Positions 35,913 to 48,181 of a stretch of DNA of 64,000 bases are shown here, one piece after another; the first letter of the stretch is position 1; every line of letters starts with the position of its first letter. The notes under the pieces are model-generated. The model did no database searches. It was not told the origin of the DNA and saw only the letters and a program-made list of their open reading frames with translations. Made by a program: the position numbers and the translations under genes. This stretch comes from Ottelia alismoides (Eukaryota > Streptophyta > Magnoliopsida > Alismatales > Hydrocharitaceae), in NCBI GenBank assembly GCA_037367405.1, contig JAZKJV010002953.1:235540-299539 (forward strand). The letters are read 5' to 3'.

Positions 35913-37583
35913 ATTTCCCTCAAGCTAGAGCTGAGAAAGTTGCAGCTTATAAAAAAGAAAAACATACACAACACATTTTCATTCGATACATCTAAATGAG
36001 ATGCACGAAGTCCTGCTCGAATTAGTCGTTGTTGGCAGAAGACACGTACGAGGATAGGTGCAACAACCAAGATGTGTTATTGTCGTTGCGACGACTAAAT
36101 ACCTAAAGTAGAGTGGCTCTAGAAAAGATCAACGCAAAATGTAAGCGCATTAAAATGAGACTTGTGTGGAGTAATTGATGCTCGAGAAGATGGCTGGTAT
36201 ATAATAGTAGTATGGAGTGTCGATCTTCGTGTTATCGATGGGAAGTAGAACTCTAAAACAATCCCAAGTAGAGAACTCCATCAGGAGTAAGTGATGTCAA
36301 TGTCGAATACCAATAGTAAAGTAGTTGTCTCTCATACACAAATCTCAAGAGTTGGAACCTCTCCTATAACAGAACTCAAGAATGGCATCCCCCATATCTT
36401 ATGGGGATCTGGAGTCGGTTATCTTATGTAGAGAAGCTGGGAAGCCTAGGATGAGATCACTTTTTGAGGAGCCACGAGTTGAAGAAGATGGATGAGATAG
36501 AAATCGTGTAGATACATCACAACTAGAAAAATATGATATGCTCTCACTCCTCCTTTCTCCCATACTAGTAAAAATAAACACAGAGATAACTAAGTTGGGA
36601 GAAACATAGAACATGCATTTTTTCCTTTTTGGTTTTCCATTTTTTTCATGACATCTTTCTTTTTTGTAACCCGTATTTTTTTTCAAATGTTTCCTCTTTT
36701 TTTCAATCGGCCGTTTTTGCATCTGAGGCATAAATGGGGCCCAATAAGTGTGGCACCCCTTCTTCCTTTTTTTCTTTCGCAGACACAAACCACTTGGGCC
36801 CAAACAATAGCAGCCCCCTCTTTTCTCACAACAAGGCAGTGTGTACATTGGCACTGGAAAGAAATAGAGAGAAGGGAGTAGGCGGGCCTACTTAGGAGGA
36901 GGATTCAACCCGCCTTTCCCCTCACAAAGACTAGGGTTCAGCTCAATGGGAGAAACCATCTCAATGCCACTTGAGATTGTCGGGCATCGTTGCCGCCTGG
37001 AAAAGTCACAACCATGAGGAGATCAGCACCGCCTAAGGGAGATATGCGTGAGAGGGGTTCCAGACCATCGCCTTGCCTCAAGCATCGTGCCTCGTTGGAC
37101 ATCATCGCTTGGAGACTTACGTAGGCGATGCCAAGGAGATCGTCGGGTAGGGGTGTTGTTGTAGGTGTTGGTGATTGCGAGTTTGGGCTTCGATACCTCC
37201 CCTATATGCTTGAAGTAGTCCTCGGGTGGTGGAGAGCCCTCTGGAAATGATGGAGGCAGAGGTGGAGGGCCCTTGCACCTAGGAGATCGCTGGCATTTAG
37301 GGTGTGAGACGAGTTCTTTTCGATCATCTTCTACCAGTGTTCTTTAGGTTTGGGTTAGAAGATCCCATCTCTGATCTCAAAGCCAGACATGCTTCCTCAC
37401 CTGGAACAGAGCTGTCATGCAAAAAATGGTGTTTCAAAAGGCCCTCAATTTTTATCATGATGGACCTTGAGAAACATTGATAACAATAGACTTTGCAGTA
37501 GCAAATTCCTAAACACAACGGAAATGATAATAAAAAAATCTTGAATCTACAAACATATCCAGGAACGACTTCCTTTAATGCCA
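35913..37583 (-). other. D interior, non-coding
   Basis: No protein domain is seen. Pyrimidine/purine runs (36620-36780) resemble the interior of E. Short open frames here have no support. Confidence 0.6.
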
Positions 37584-37852
37584 TGTTGAAATAAATAAAG
37601 CGGAACCGATAATCAAGAACAATAAATATCCAAAGATTCATGTGGAACCTTACTCCATAAAGAGAGGGATGAACCACGAGAGAATACCTTTAGGGTCGAA
37701 TATTCTATTATAATCTCGCAATGAATAGAGGGGGCGAAGGACTTCTTATAAAGCACCATAAATAGAATAGAGTCTCACTTATAAATGATGTAGGATTAAA
37801 CAAGAGAGCAAGGTAACAGGATCTTTGAAAGATCAAATTATCCATCTATTAC
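37584..37852 (-). repeat. D 5' LTR, main part
   Basis: It starts TGTTGAAATAAATAAAG and is cut at ATTAC, the TSD of C. The last 11 bases (ATATTCTAACA) are at 43107-43117. Confidence 0.75.
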
Positions 37853-37998
37853 TGTTAACGTATATGTTAGTTGTTTGTGTATCTCTCTGTTATTTTATTT
37901 TTCAGTTGTATGCTCTATGTAATTTACCCATAGGGTACTCTCCTATATAAGAGAGCCTAGGGCTTATGGAATAAACATCTCTCTTTCTTTTCCCAACA
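37853..37998 (+). repeat. C 5' LTR
   Basis: It runs from TGTTAACGTATATGTTAG to TTTTCCCAACA, with TATA box CTATATAAGAGAG. Confidence 0.95.
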
Positions 37999-38011
37999 TG
38001 GTATCAGAGCG
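37999..38011 (+). promoter_or_regulatory. Primer-binding site of C
   Basis: TGGTATCAGAGCG abuts the LTR, matching initiator tRNA-Met. Confidence 0.9.
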
Positions 38012-38541
38012 AGGGTCCTAGACCGGAGTTCTCGAAACCCTAACCCTATCCCTACCCCACCCGCCGGCCTCTCTTTCTCTCTCTCTCCCATCCGCCGCGC
38101 GAGTGCGCCGCCGCACCAGCGCCCCTGCGCGCCTTCATCGCCGCCCTTGTGTACCTGCGCGAGTGCACCAGCGCCCCTGCGCGAGTGCACCAGCACATGC
38201 GCGCTATCCCTCCGCGTGCCGCCCCTCTGCGCGCCTTCGCCTGCGCGCTAGCCCTCCGTGTGACGCCCCTCTGCGCGCCCCTGCACCGGCATCTGCGCGC
38301 GACTGCGCGCTATCTCCCGCGCTGCGTGACTAAGCGCGGCTTCCCTACGCACCTCTGTGCGCCTGTGTGATCCAGCGGGCATCTTAGAGCCCTAGGTGTG
38401 CGTTCGTGAATCAACCCTAGAGCGTGCACCTTCTACCAAATGGGTTTAGTTGCTTGAGGTCTACACATGCAACTAAACCCGTCTATGTCATTGTAGACGA
38501 ATCTCATCTTCAGTCAATCGCTCCAGTCTTCAGTCTCCAAT

Positions 38542-40317
38542 ATGTCAGAAAGCAAGGCGGATATCCCATCTTTTGGCGCTTTTCGTGGTCCAGCGCCTAT
38601 TGTAAAGATGGACGGTACAAACTATGAACTGTGGGCGATGCAATTCATGAGCATGATGAAGTCAACGGGTAAGAAGCATATTCTTACCGAACCAGAGCCT
38701 GTTGAGAAGACTGGAGCCAATGCCTCTTGGGAGGCCGATGACGCATACGCCAAAGTTTGGCTATCTGGTACGTTGGCGATTGAGATTGCCAATGACATTC
38801 TACATCAGCCCATGGCCAAAGACATGTAGGACATCCTGGCGGCCACATATTCTCAAGCGAAGAACGAGACAAAGATCCTGCAACTCCAGCATGATATATT
38901 CACTATAAAGCAGAATGGTCGCCCTCTGCATTCACTCTACACATCCCAGAGAGGGATGTTCGAGAAGCTCTACAGCTTCATGCCTCTGACAGCCACACCA
39001 GAACAACAGAAGACATATCGGAATGCAACTATGGTGGGCGTGTTTCTTGCTGCACTTGATCCAGAGTATGAAGCGGCACGATCCCAGATCTTGGCTGACT
39101 CCACTATTCCTCCCATGGAGGAAGCCTTCCATAGATTGAGCCGCATCGCCGTTCCTTCCACGGCACGAATCAGAATACTTCAGACATGGCCGCCAACAGG
39201 GGTCGCGGGTTTCATCATCAGACCCGTGGACGTGGACCTCGTGGCAGAGGAGGCCGCACTCGGCCAACATGTACCTACTGTCATCGTGTTGGGCACAATG
39301 AAGACACATGCAACTCGAAGCATGGATTTCCTGCATCTGCACGAGTCGCTGAGCAGATAGAGCCTCCATCTGCTGCCATTCTGGATCAGCGGTTCGATGA
39401 TCTAGTTGCCCGTCTAAGGGGCATTATTCCATCATCTGGCCCAGCACCTACTACTGAGAGACAATCTGATACTGTTGCTTCTGCCTCTGCGTCTACCAGT
39501 GCTTCAGGTAGCATACTTGCATTCACTAATAGTAGATCAGATACATTACCGTGGATTATGGACTCGGGCGCTACACATCATCAATGTGGCGATCAGAGTT
39601 TACTTACAGGATATTCTCAGATTCCTCCAGGCCAAACAGTGGTCATTGCCAATGGTACACATTCTCCCATCACCGGTCAGGGGGAGATTAGACTGGCATC
39701 TTCTATGCACCTCAAGAATATGCTACATGCACCTGATTTTTCAATGAATTTGTTATCTATCAGTCAAATTACGAAGAATTTACAATGTCGAGCAATTTTT
39801 GATCCATCTTCTCTTATTTTTCAGGACATCCGAATGGGCAACGTGATTGGTCGTTGCTATGAGCAAGGAGGCATCTATCGCCTAAATCAGACTCCATTCG
39901 CTGGAAACTCATCCCTTCCCACTGGACCAGTATCTCCTTTGTTGTGGCATCTGCGCTTTGGGCATCTACCGCTTCAGAAGTTGTGTCGTGTTACCCCAGG
40001 GTCTTCCTCACACATCTATCCAATGTAAGGCTTGTCAGTTGGGAAAGCATCACAGGTCTACCTTTCCCAGTCGTCCAGGTCGGAGTAGTACCTCCAAGTT
40101 TGAGTTATTTCATGTTGATATCTGGGGTCCGAGTCGTGTACCTGATCATCAGGGACACAGATTTTATATAGTTATTGTGGATGACTTCTCTCGTGTGTCA
40201 TGGGTATTTTTGATGAAAAATAAATCTGAAGCAGGCAATATTATTATCCATTTTCTGAATGAAATTCAAAATGTTTTCTCCACATCTGTGAAGTTTGTAA
40301 GAAGTGATATGCCCTAG
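38542..40317 (+). pseudogene. C gag, protease and integrase N-terminus, broken
   Basis: Gag starts at ATG 38542 (MSESKADIPSFGAFRG). A TAG at 38827-38829 replaces Trp of DMWDIL. Two bases are missing near 39162 relative to B. The 39186-40028 frame holds the knuckle CTYCHRVGHNEDTC and protease WIMDSGATHH. A frameshift near 39990 moves GAG-pre-integrase (ACQLGKHHRSTFPSRPGR) and integrase (VDIWGPSRVPDHQGH, IVIVDDFSRVSW) to another frame. A lost A near 40308 breaks the second catalytic Asp region (SDNA). Confidence 0.9.
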
Positions 40318-41522
40318 AACTGTGCACTCATGTCCTACCCAACTACTACTCCTCAAAAGGGATTACCCATCAAACATCATGTGCTTATACCTCTCAACAA
40401 AATGGGAATGCTGAAAGGAAACATCGCCACCTACTAGATGTCACAAGATCACTTCTTATACAGAGTCATGTTCCTTATACTTACTGGGGTGACGCGGTTC
40501 TCACAGCATGTTACCTAATTAATCGTATGTCGTCCTCTGTCTTAGATGAACAGATTCCTTTTTTTCCTTATCTATCCTGGGAAGGATCTGTTTTCCCTTA
40601 CTCCTCGGGTGTTTGGTTCAGTCGCTTTTGTCCACCAGTTGTCTCCTGGTACTGACAAGCTCTCCCCTAGGGCTGTCGAGTGTGTGTTTGTTGGGTACTC
40701 CAGAACTCAAAAGGGGTACAAGTGTTTTGATCCAGTGCGTAGGCGGTATATGGTCAGTGCAGATGTTAGATTTTTTGAATCTGTAATGTATTTTTCATCC
40801 TCAGGTGATCAGCAGCTACCTCCACTGACTACCGACGCCATATATATGACACCACCACCTCCAACACCAACACCACCACCAGCTCCACGTACTATCCCCA
40901 TTTCACCACTACCATTCCATTATACCCGCAGGCCTCCTCCAGCTCATGGTCATGACTCATCTCCGAGCTCGCCTATGGTATGTACTGAAGATACTTCTCT
41001 TGATGGATCTAATGATATTTCTGAGCAGGATATGTTGCAGGGGCCAGATGAGGACACAACTGATTTAGATATTCCTATTGCTATACGTAAATCGAAGAGG
41101 AGCTGCGTTACATATCCATTGGCAGCTTATGTGTCCTTTGAACGACTATCTGGCGATTTCAGGAAATTTGTGGTGGCCTTGTCAGTTGTAGATTCCACGG
41201 AATTATCAAGATGCTCTGCAGGATAGTAGATGGTGTCTAGCAATGGAGGAAGAAATGGCAGCACTTCAATCTAGGGGAACTTGGAGTCTAGTCCCTATAC
41301 CTTCAGATGTGACCCCGGTGAGTTGCAAGTGGGTATTTACGGTGAAGCAAAATGCAGATGGCAGTATTGACAGATACAAAGCCCGCCTTGTTGTACGTGG
41401 ATTTACACAGACATACGGGGTGGATTACCTTGATACATTCTCGCAAGTAGCCCGTCATTCCACCCTACGGATCTTGTTGTCAGTCGCAGTCAATCGAGAG
41501 TGGCTGTTATATCCGTTGGATG
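40318..41522 (+). pseudogene. C integrase C-terminus and reverse transcriptase start
   Basis: It continues TSQQNGNAERKHRHLLDV, where B has GIAERK, then VGYSRTQKGYKCFDP and a proline-rich linker (TPPPPTPTPPPAP). A frameshift near 41195 precedes MEEEMAALQSRGTWSLVPI and CKWVFTVKQNADGSIDRYKA. The frame runs to L-L-Y-P-L-D, where the hAT-like insert begins. Confidence 0.85.
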
Positions 41523-41736
41523 CAAGGAAGGACATATCGATATCGACATCATATCGATACAATGTCGATACCGATATATCGCCGATATATCGGCGATATA
41601 TCGACGCATATCGCTGACAACCTGTATCCATTGTTCTATTTTGAGATGTCGATACCCGATATATCCATATCGGCGATATATCAGTGACCTGTCGATACCG
41701 ATATATCGACGATATATCGCGATATGGTGATCCCTG
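41523..41736. mobile_element. hAT-like miniature element in C reverse transcriptase (214 bp)
   Basis: A perfect 8-bp TSD, GTTGGATG, lies at 41515-41522 and 41737-41744. The ends are CAAGGAAGGACATATCG and, inverted, CAGGGATCACCATATCG. The body is an array of CGATATATCG-type palindromic words. Deleting the insert and one TSD copy rejoins the reverse transcriptase codons L-D-V-K-N-A-F-L, which proves the boundaries. Confidence 0.95.
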
Positions 41737-41744
41737 GTTGGATG

Positions 41745-42949
41745 TGAAGAACGCGTTCCTATATGGAGACCTACAGGAGGAAGTTTATATGCAACAGCCA
41801 CCCGGGTTTGTTGTTGAGGGGGAGTGTTCCAAGGTGTGCAGACTTCATCTGGCTATCTATGGCCTTAAGCAGAGCCCCATAGCATGGTTTCAGAAGCTCT
41901 CAGACCTCTTTGAAAAACAGGGATACAAATGCTCCAATGCTGATCATTCCTTGTTTGTACAGAAGACTTCAAGAGGTATTATTGCAATTATGGTTTACGT
42001 AGATGATATCTTGATTACAGGAGATGATGAGCAAGGCATAAAGCAGGCGAAAGAGAAGCTGGGGAGCGAATTTGTCACTAAGGATCTTGGAGTCCTTAGA
42101 TATTTTCTGGGGCTGGAATTCGCTAGAAATCCGTATGGCTTATTAATGTCGCAGAGGAAATATGTTACGGACCTGTTGAGTGAAACAGGTATGCTTGGGT
42201 GTTGGCCTGCTACGACACCAATGGACCCCAGTATGAAGCTATATGATGATGATACAGAGGAGGTGGACAGGAGAAGATACAGAAACTGGTAGGCAAACTG
42301 TTGTATGTCACGATCACTAGGCCCGATATATCCTTTGCAGTGAGTCGTGTGAGCCAGTTCATGGAGCAACCACGTCAGGTTCATATGGATGCCATACATA
42401 TGATACTTAGATACCTCAAATCATCTCCAAGTGCAGGTTTGCTATTCAAGAAAGGAAAGGGGATTTCTATCTCAGCATGTGCGGATGCAGACTATGCAGG
42501 TTGTCCCAAGGACAGGAAGTCCACCTCGGGGTTTGCAGTCTACGTTGGAGATTCTCTAATCTCATGGAGGAGCAAGAAACAGACGGTGGTAGCCAGATCG
42601 AGTGCTGAATCTGAATATAGGGCTATGGCCCAGGCTAGCACAGAGATGATGTGGGTAAAGGCTGTACTTACAGATCTATGTCTAGATGTACCACTTCCCA
42701 TGAACTTAGAATGTGACAATCAGGCAGCCTAGTTCATTGCAAACAATCCAGCATTCCATGAGCGGACCAAGCATATTGAGGTTGACTATTACTTCATACG
42801 TGACATGATTCAGAAGGGGTTCATTGCGACATCACATGTTACCTCAGAAAATCAAACTGCCGATATATTCACCAAGGCATTACTCCGAGGCCCATTCCAG
42901 AAGTGTGCGTCCAAGCTGAGCATGATTGATATCTATGCTCCATCTTGAG
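41745..42949 (+). pseudogene. C reverse transcriptase C-terminus and RNase H
   Basis: Reading resumes with VKNAFLYGDLQEEVYMQQP, then catalytic MVYVDDILITGDD and DLGVLRYFLGLEFAR. A base is missing near 42283 (R-Y-R-N-W-stop). The frame 42301-42732 carries the RNase H core (ADADYAGCPKDRKSTSG, ARSSAESEYRAMAQA). TAG at 42730-42732 replaces Leu in NQAALFIANN. The end [11 protein letters not shown] is at about 42914-42949. Confidence 0.9.
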
Positions 42950-42955
42950 GGGGAG

Positions 42956-43101
42956 TGTTAACGTATATGTTAATTGTTTGTGTATCTCTCTGTTATTTTA
43001 TTTTTCAGTTGTATGCTCTATGTAATTTACCCATAGGCTACTCTCCTATATAAGAGAACCTAGGGCTTATGGAATAAACATCTCTCTTTCTTTTCCCAAC
43101 A
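42956..43101 (+). repeat. C 3' LTR
   Basis: It follows the purine tract TTGAGGGGGAG and ends at the TSD ATTAC. Confidence 0.95.
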
Positions 43102-43117
43102 ATTACATATTCTAACA

Positions 43118-43336
43118 TGCACCATCCAAATTGAAGCATATCCACATACACCTACCAGATTTTTTACATTAATTTCTTGAAAACAAGGATAAATATAACT
43201 CAGCCACGGGATAAGACATTCGTCCCTACAAACTTGCATGCATATGGTCAAAAATACAATCAAATCAATATATTAAGCACTTTCATTTCAAACCGGAGCC
43301 GTTTGCACATAGCTATAACTCAAAGAAAAAGTCTAC
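43118..43336. other. Intron-like sequence downstream of the AAA exons
   Basis: AT-rich sequence between the right flank of D and the last visible AAA exon. No coding signal for the next AAA exon (normally N-L-C-x-x-A-A) was found. Confidence 0.5.
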
Positions 43337-44161
<825 letters not shown>

Positions 44162-44197
44162 TCAGTTTTCCATTACCGGGATAAAATAAAAGCAGCA

Positions 44198-44520
44198 GCA
44201 AAAAGTACTTGCCAACAAAGAATTTAATTAACTCATTAAACAAGAAGTTCAGGGCCACAATTCACATGTATAATAAGTGTCATTCATCTCAAGAGATCAT
44301 ATAATGGCATGGATCCCTGGCAATGCTAAAAAATAACAGCAATTATGCTGCTTAATGCGATTCTTAATGTTAAGGGGCTTTCGAATATGTACCAGATAAC
44401 ATTCAGATAACATTCAGACATTGCATCTATACCCCTACATTCATATATTTACATGGATTAGCTATTGGAGTCAAACTCAACGTTCTGGATGAAATTGAAA
44501 ATTCAGATATATATATATAT
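44198..44520. repeat. Tandem duplication unit 1, left part (P1)
   Basis: It begins GCAAAAAGTACTTGCCAAC and ends in an (AT)n tract. It is nearly identical to 47871-48181. One 12-bp step (AGATAACATTC) is repeated here but not in the other copy. It lies upstream of AAA exon 1, probably intron. Confidence 0.85.
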
Positions 44521-44915
44521 AGGGGGCTTATCCAATGGGCCCTATGCCCATTTGAGATGAGATGAGCCCACTCATATTTTACCAATATATTCCATCATTT
44601 TGAGTTCAATGCTTATTTATTTACAGTTGTTATATCAGATTCTTACTATTAGTAACCATTTTCATATAAAGAAAATCATAGATTCACAAGAAATGGTCAT
44701 TAGTAAGAATAAAAATGAGAATAGTAATACAAATGATAATACAATCATTTCGTATGAATCTAAGGTTTTTTTCTTGAAAATCGTTACTAGTAGTAAGAAT
44801 ATGATATAACACTTGTAAACAAATACCTATTATGCTCAAAATGATAGGAAATAATGATAAAAAATGAGTGGGCTCATCTCATCTCAAATGGGCACAGGGC
44901 TCATTGGATAATTTC
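44521..44915. mobile_element. (TA)n-inserted inverted-repeat element I, copy 1
   Basis: About 395 bp with terminal inverted repeats of some 60 bp: GGGGCTTATCCAATGGGCC on the left, inverted GGAAATTATCCAATGAGCC on the right, both followed by a GATGAGATGAGCCCACTCAT-like segment. It is flanked by TA repeats on both sides. There is no coding capacity. A second copy in the other orientation is at 49935-50330. Confidence 0.85.
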
Positions 44916-45012
44916 CATATATATGGGGCTTATCCAAACTCAGCCATGGCCGGTCCCAAGCCCGGGTAAATGAGGAGGGTTGCGCGTTAGGTAGCCGACA
45001 GCCAGCACAGGA

Positions 45013-45075
45013 GAGATAAATTCGTAAATAGTGTTCTTAAAGTTCTTATAAGAACACTATTTATGAATTTATCTC
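45013..45075. other. Long hairpin in the LINE 5' region
   Basis: Two 27-base arms (45013-45039, 45049-45075) are inverted copies with one mismatch, separated by 9 bases. The right arm ends ACTATTTATGAATTTATCTC. Confidence 0.85.
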
Positions 45076-47336
45076 GAAACCGTTCGGATCTTTTAAACAT
45101 GCATTTAAGCAAACATACAGATTTCGTTGGGGCGTTCCCTATTTGCGACGCGTTGCATCGCCCGAATGCAATGAAAAATTGGCAAGGGCCGCTACATCGC
45201 AGCCTGGATGTAGTTCAAAATTTACAAGGGTTCTCGCATGAGGAACGCATAAGGGTAAATAAGCTAGTTCCGCTGCATCACCGCCCGGATGCAGTCCAAA
45301 ATTCAAAAGGGTTCTCGCATAATGGACGCATGCGAGTAAAGAAGTTAGTCCAAAAGAGATTGCAAAGGAAGTTACGGATTGGTAGTTGGAATATCGGTAC
45401 TTTAACGGGAAAATTGATGGAGATAGTGGATACAATGGAAAGAAGGAAGATCTATATATTATGTCTTCAAGAGACTAAATGGGTTGGAGAGAAAGCAAGG
45501 GAGATCGAGAAGACAGGCTTTAAACTTTGGTATTCAGGTAAAGATAAGGGCAGAAACGGTGTTGGAGTGGTTGTTCATAAAGATTTGAAGGATTGTGTGG
45601 TTGAGGTGCAAAGATTTGGGGATCGGATTATTTTGCTAAAGTTGGTGCTTGAAGAAGAAATTCTGAATATCATCTCAGTTTATGCACCGCAAATTGGTTT
45701 AGATGAAAGGACTAAACAAGCTTTTTGGGAGGATCTGGATAAGATTTTACAAGGAATCCCAGAGAGAGAGATGGTTTGCATAGGTGGAGATCTTAATGGA
45801 CATGTGGGAAAAGATGTTTCAGGGTATGCAAGTGTGCATGGAGGACATGGTTTTGGGGATAGAAACGAAGAGGGAAAAGTCATTCTGGATTTTGTAACTG
45901 CATATGATCTTTTCATAGCAAACACTCTTTTCAAGAAGAGGGAGGAGCATTTAATTACTTATAAGAGTGGCTCAATTAGAACACAGATAGATTACTTTGC
46001 GTTGAGGAGAAGAGATCGGTTGTGTTGCAAAGATTGCAAAATAATCCCTGGAGAGAGTTTGACAACCCAGCATCGCTTGTTAGTCTTGGATTTACAAATA
46101 AAAGGGCTGGTAAAGAAAAGGAAGGTTCCTAAGATCACTAGAACTAGATGGTGGAATCTTCCGCTGAAGCAATCAAGCTTCAGGGAGAAGGTTTTAGAAG
46201 ACTTATCTTGGGATTGTAGCGGTAGTGCAAACGAGATGTGGGAGGCAGTAGCATCTTGTATCCGAAAGGTAGCCAAAGAGATACTAGGCGAGTCAAAAGG
46301 AGGAGCTCCGGGTCAAAAGGAGGCTTGGTGGTGGAGTGAAGGGGTGCAAGAGAAGCTAAAAATTAAAAGAGCTTGCTTTAAAGCTATGTTTAAGGATAGA
46401 ACAGAGGAAACTGTCACAGACTATAAAATAGCAAAGAAGGAAGCAAAGAAGGCTGTAAGCGAAGCTAAGTCAAAAGCTTATGAGGTTTTGTATAAAAATC
46501 TCAACTCTAAGGAGGGCCAGAAGGATATATTCAGGTTGGCCAAAGCAAGAGAAAGAAAGACCAAAGACCTTTCTCAAGTGAGATGCATTAAGGACGAGGA
46601 AGGACACGTGCTTGTTACTCAGAAGGATATAGAGACTAGATGGGAGCAGTACTTCCATAAACTTTTCATTGGAGAAAGAAATAGAGAGATCACTTTGGGT
46701 GATCTAGCTAGCAGTGAAAGTTACTTGAATCATGCATGCTATAGACGAATACAAAGAAAAGAAGTAGAGGAGGCTTTGAAGGTTATGAGACCTGGGAAAA
46801 GTGTTGGACCGGATGACATCCATGTAGAAGTATGGAAAGTTTTAGGTGAGCGTGGTTTGACTTGGCTTACGAATCTATTCAATATTATTTGGCGAAGCAA
46901 GAAAATGCCTGAAGATTAGAGGAGGAGTATCGTGGTGCCTCTTTATAAGAACAAAGGAGACATTCAAAATTGTTCAAATTACAGAGGTATCAAGTTGATG
47001 AGTCACACTATGAAAATTTGGGAACGTGTGATCGAAAGAAGGTTGAGGCAAGTTTCCCAAGTAAAAGAAAATCAATTCGGATTCATGCCAGGTCGCTCAA
47101 CTATTGAAGCCATCCATTTGCTGAGGAGAACAATGGAGATTTATAGAGCTAAAAGGAAGAATCTTCATATGATCTTTATTGATTTGGAGAAGGCTTATGA
47201 TTCCGTCCCACGAGAGATACTGTGGAGAGTTTTGGAGAAGAGACAAGTACCTGTCCTATACATTAATCTCATAAAGGATATGTATGATAGGGTTTTATCT
47301 TGCAAGAGACACTTAAGCGGTTTTCTCGCATCTTAA
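45063..47336 (+). pseudogene. RTE LINE protein: endonuclease and N-terminal reverse transcriptase
   Basis: The frame is open from 45063 to a TAG at 46917-46919, then continues in the same frame (46932-47336), so a single nonsense change (Trp in M-P-E-x-W-R) divides it. The endonuclease has all key motifs: GSWNIGTLTGK, LQETKWVG, ISVYAPQ, CIGGDLNGHVG, TQIDYFA and TQHRLLVLDL. The linker contains RPGKSVGPDDIHVEVWK. Reverse transcriptase begins VVPLYKNKGDIQNCSNYRGI and ENQFGFMPGRSTIEAI, reaching FIDLEKAYDSVPR before truncation. The Y/F-A-D-D box is missing. The first 90 residues include an 81-bp tandem repeat. Confidence 0.9.
45189..45350 (+). repeat. Two-copy ~81-bp tandem repeat in the LINE 5' coding region
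   Basis: Units 45189-45270 and 45271-45350 share AAGGGTTCTCGCAT and GGATG-AGTTCAAAAT-like segments. A partial third copy lies upstream (CGTTGCATCGCCCG). Confidence 0.7.
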
Positions 47337-47360
47337 GCGGTTTTCTCGCATCTTAAGCAG

Positions 47361-47870
47361 GATCCACTCAAGATTGCAAGAGACAGATTCACATCATCGC
47401 ACTTCTTTCTAGACCCACATACCTCACTACAGTTTCATCTTTCTGGAATGTGTTGCTATTGCTCAAGAAGTGATGCAGCATATTTCTTCTCCACCAAAAC
47501 CGTAGATTGCATCAAGAAGTCACCCTCTTCAACCCTGTTATGATACACTTGAAGGATACTCCAGCGAGATGCTCAATGCAATTCTCCTGGGCATGCAATA
47601 GTTTGTCAATTGCCGTTGATTTCAAACCTTTGAGTCAAGAACCATGCATATTTGACCCATATTGCAGTTCAGATAAATAAACTTACTGTTCACAATATCT
47701 TAATGCCGGACAGGCAGAGAAATCGCCGAAGTGAATCAGGACCATCTCTACTCTCAGCTCATGCATAACCTCTTAAACTAACGATTGGCATTGTATTCTC
47801 CCCTTGATATTTAGTTATGCACCATATAACCTTAGAATGGAGGGGGCCTATTGTACAGAAGGTAAAGGAG
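47361..47870. repeat. Tandem duplication unit 1, right part (P2a)
   Basis: It begins GATCCACTCAAGATTGCAAG and ends GGTAAAGGAG. It is nearly identical to 50912-51426. Function unknown; on the minus strand part reads as coding-like (NRVEEGDFLMQSTVLVEKKY) but stops follow. Confidence 0.85.
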
Positions 47871-48181
47871 GCAAAAAGTACTTGCCAACAAAGAATTTAA
47901 TTAACTCTTAAATAAGAAGTTCAGGGCCACAATTCACATGTATAATAAGTGTCATCCATCTCAAGAGATCATATAATGGCATGGATCCCTGGCAATGCTA
48001 AAAAATAACAGCAATTATGCTGCTTAATGCGATTCTTAATGTTAAGGGGCTTTCGAATATGTACCAGATAACATTCAGACATTGCATCTATACCCCTACA
48101 TTCATATATTTACATGGATTAGCTATTGAAGTCAAACTCAACGTTCCGGATGAAATTGAAATTTCAGATATATATATATAT
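47871..48181. repeat. Tandem duplication unit 2, left part (P1')
   Basis: A copy of 44198-44520 that starts exactly where P2a ends (AAAGGAG/GCAAAAAGTAC), marking the tandem duplication junction. It ends in the same (AT)n tract, here followed by element K instead of element I. Confidence 0.85.

Larger units (their letters stand above)
37853..43101 (+). mobile_element. Ty1/copia element C with perfect TSD
   Basis: A 5249-bp element including a 214-bp hAT-like insert plus 8-bp duplication. The LTRs are 146 bp each, and the TSD is ATTAC at 37848-37852 and 43102-43106. The LTRs differ at about three positions, so it is younger than B. Gag-pol is in copia order but has stops and frameshifts. It lies in the 5' LTR of D. 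Confidence 0.95.
35621..43117 (-). mobile_element. Non-autonomous LTR retrotransposon D, host of copia C
   Basis: The LTRs are 35621-35912 (3') and 37584-37852 plus 43107-43117 (5', split by C). The flanks TGCAT (35616-35620) and TGCAC (43118-43122) are a TSD with one mismatch. The interior (35913-37583, about 1.7 kb) has a degenerate iMet site (ATGCCA before the LTR) and a purine tract but no gag or pol. In size and lack of coding it resembles E. Confidence 0.75.
44926..47360 (+). mobile_element. RTE-type LINE, 3'-truncated
   Basis: It starts near AACTCAGCCATGGCCGGTCC, a typical plant RTE 5' end, just after an (AT)n tract and a 13-bp remnant (GGGGCTTATCCAA) of another element-I end. It holds the endonuclease and the first half of reverse transcriptase, then stops abruptly at about 47307. 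The final 50 bp carry two copies of CTTAAGCGGTTTTCTCGCAT, which is the inverted form of the LINE's own K-M-R-E-N-R-L-R coding region. No 3' tail is present, which is unusual for a LINE. Confidence 0.85.

Noticed and set aside
47361..47870. P2a as an additional AAA-ATPase exon
   Set aside because: No frame matches AAA sequence; a coding-like run on the minus strand meets stops in both copies.
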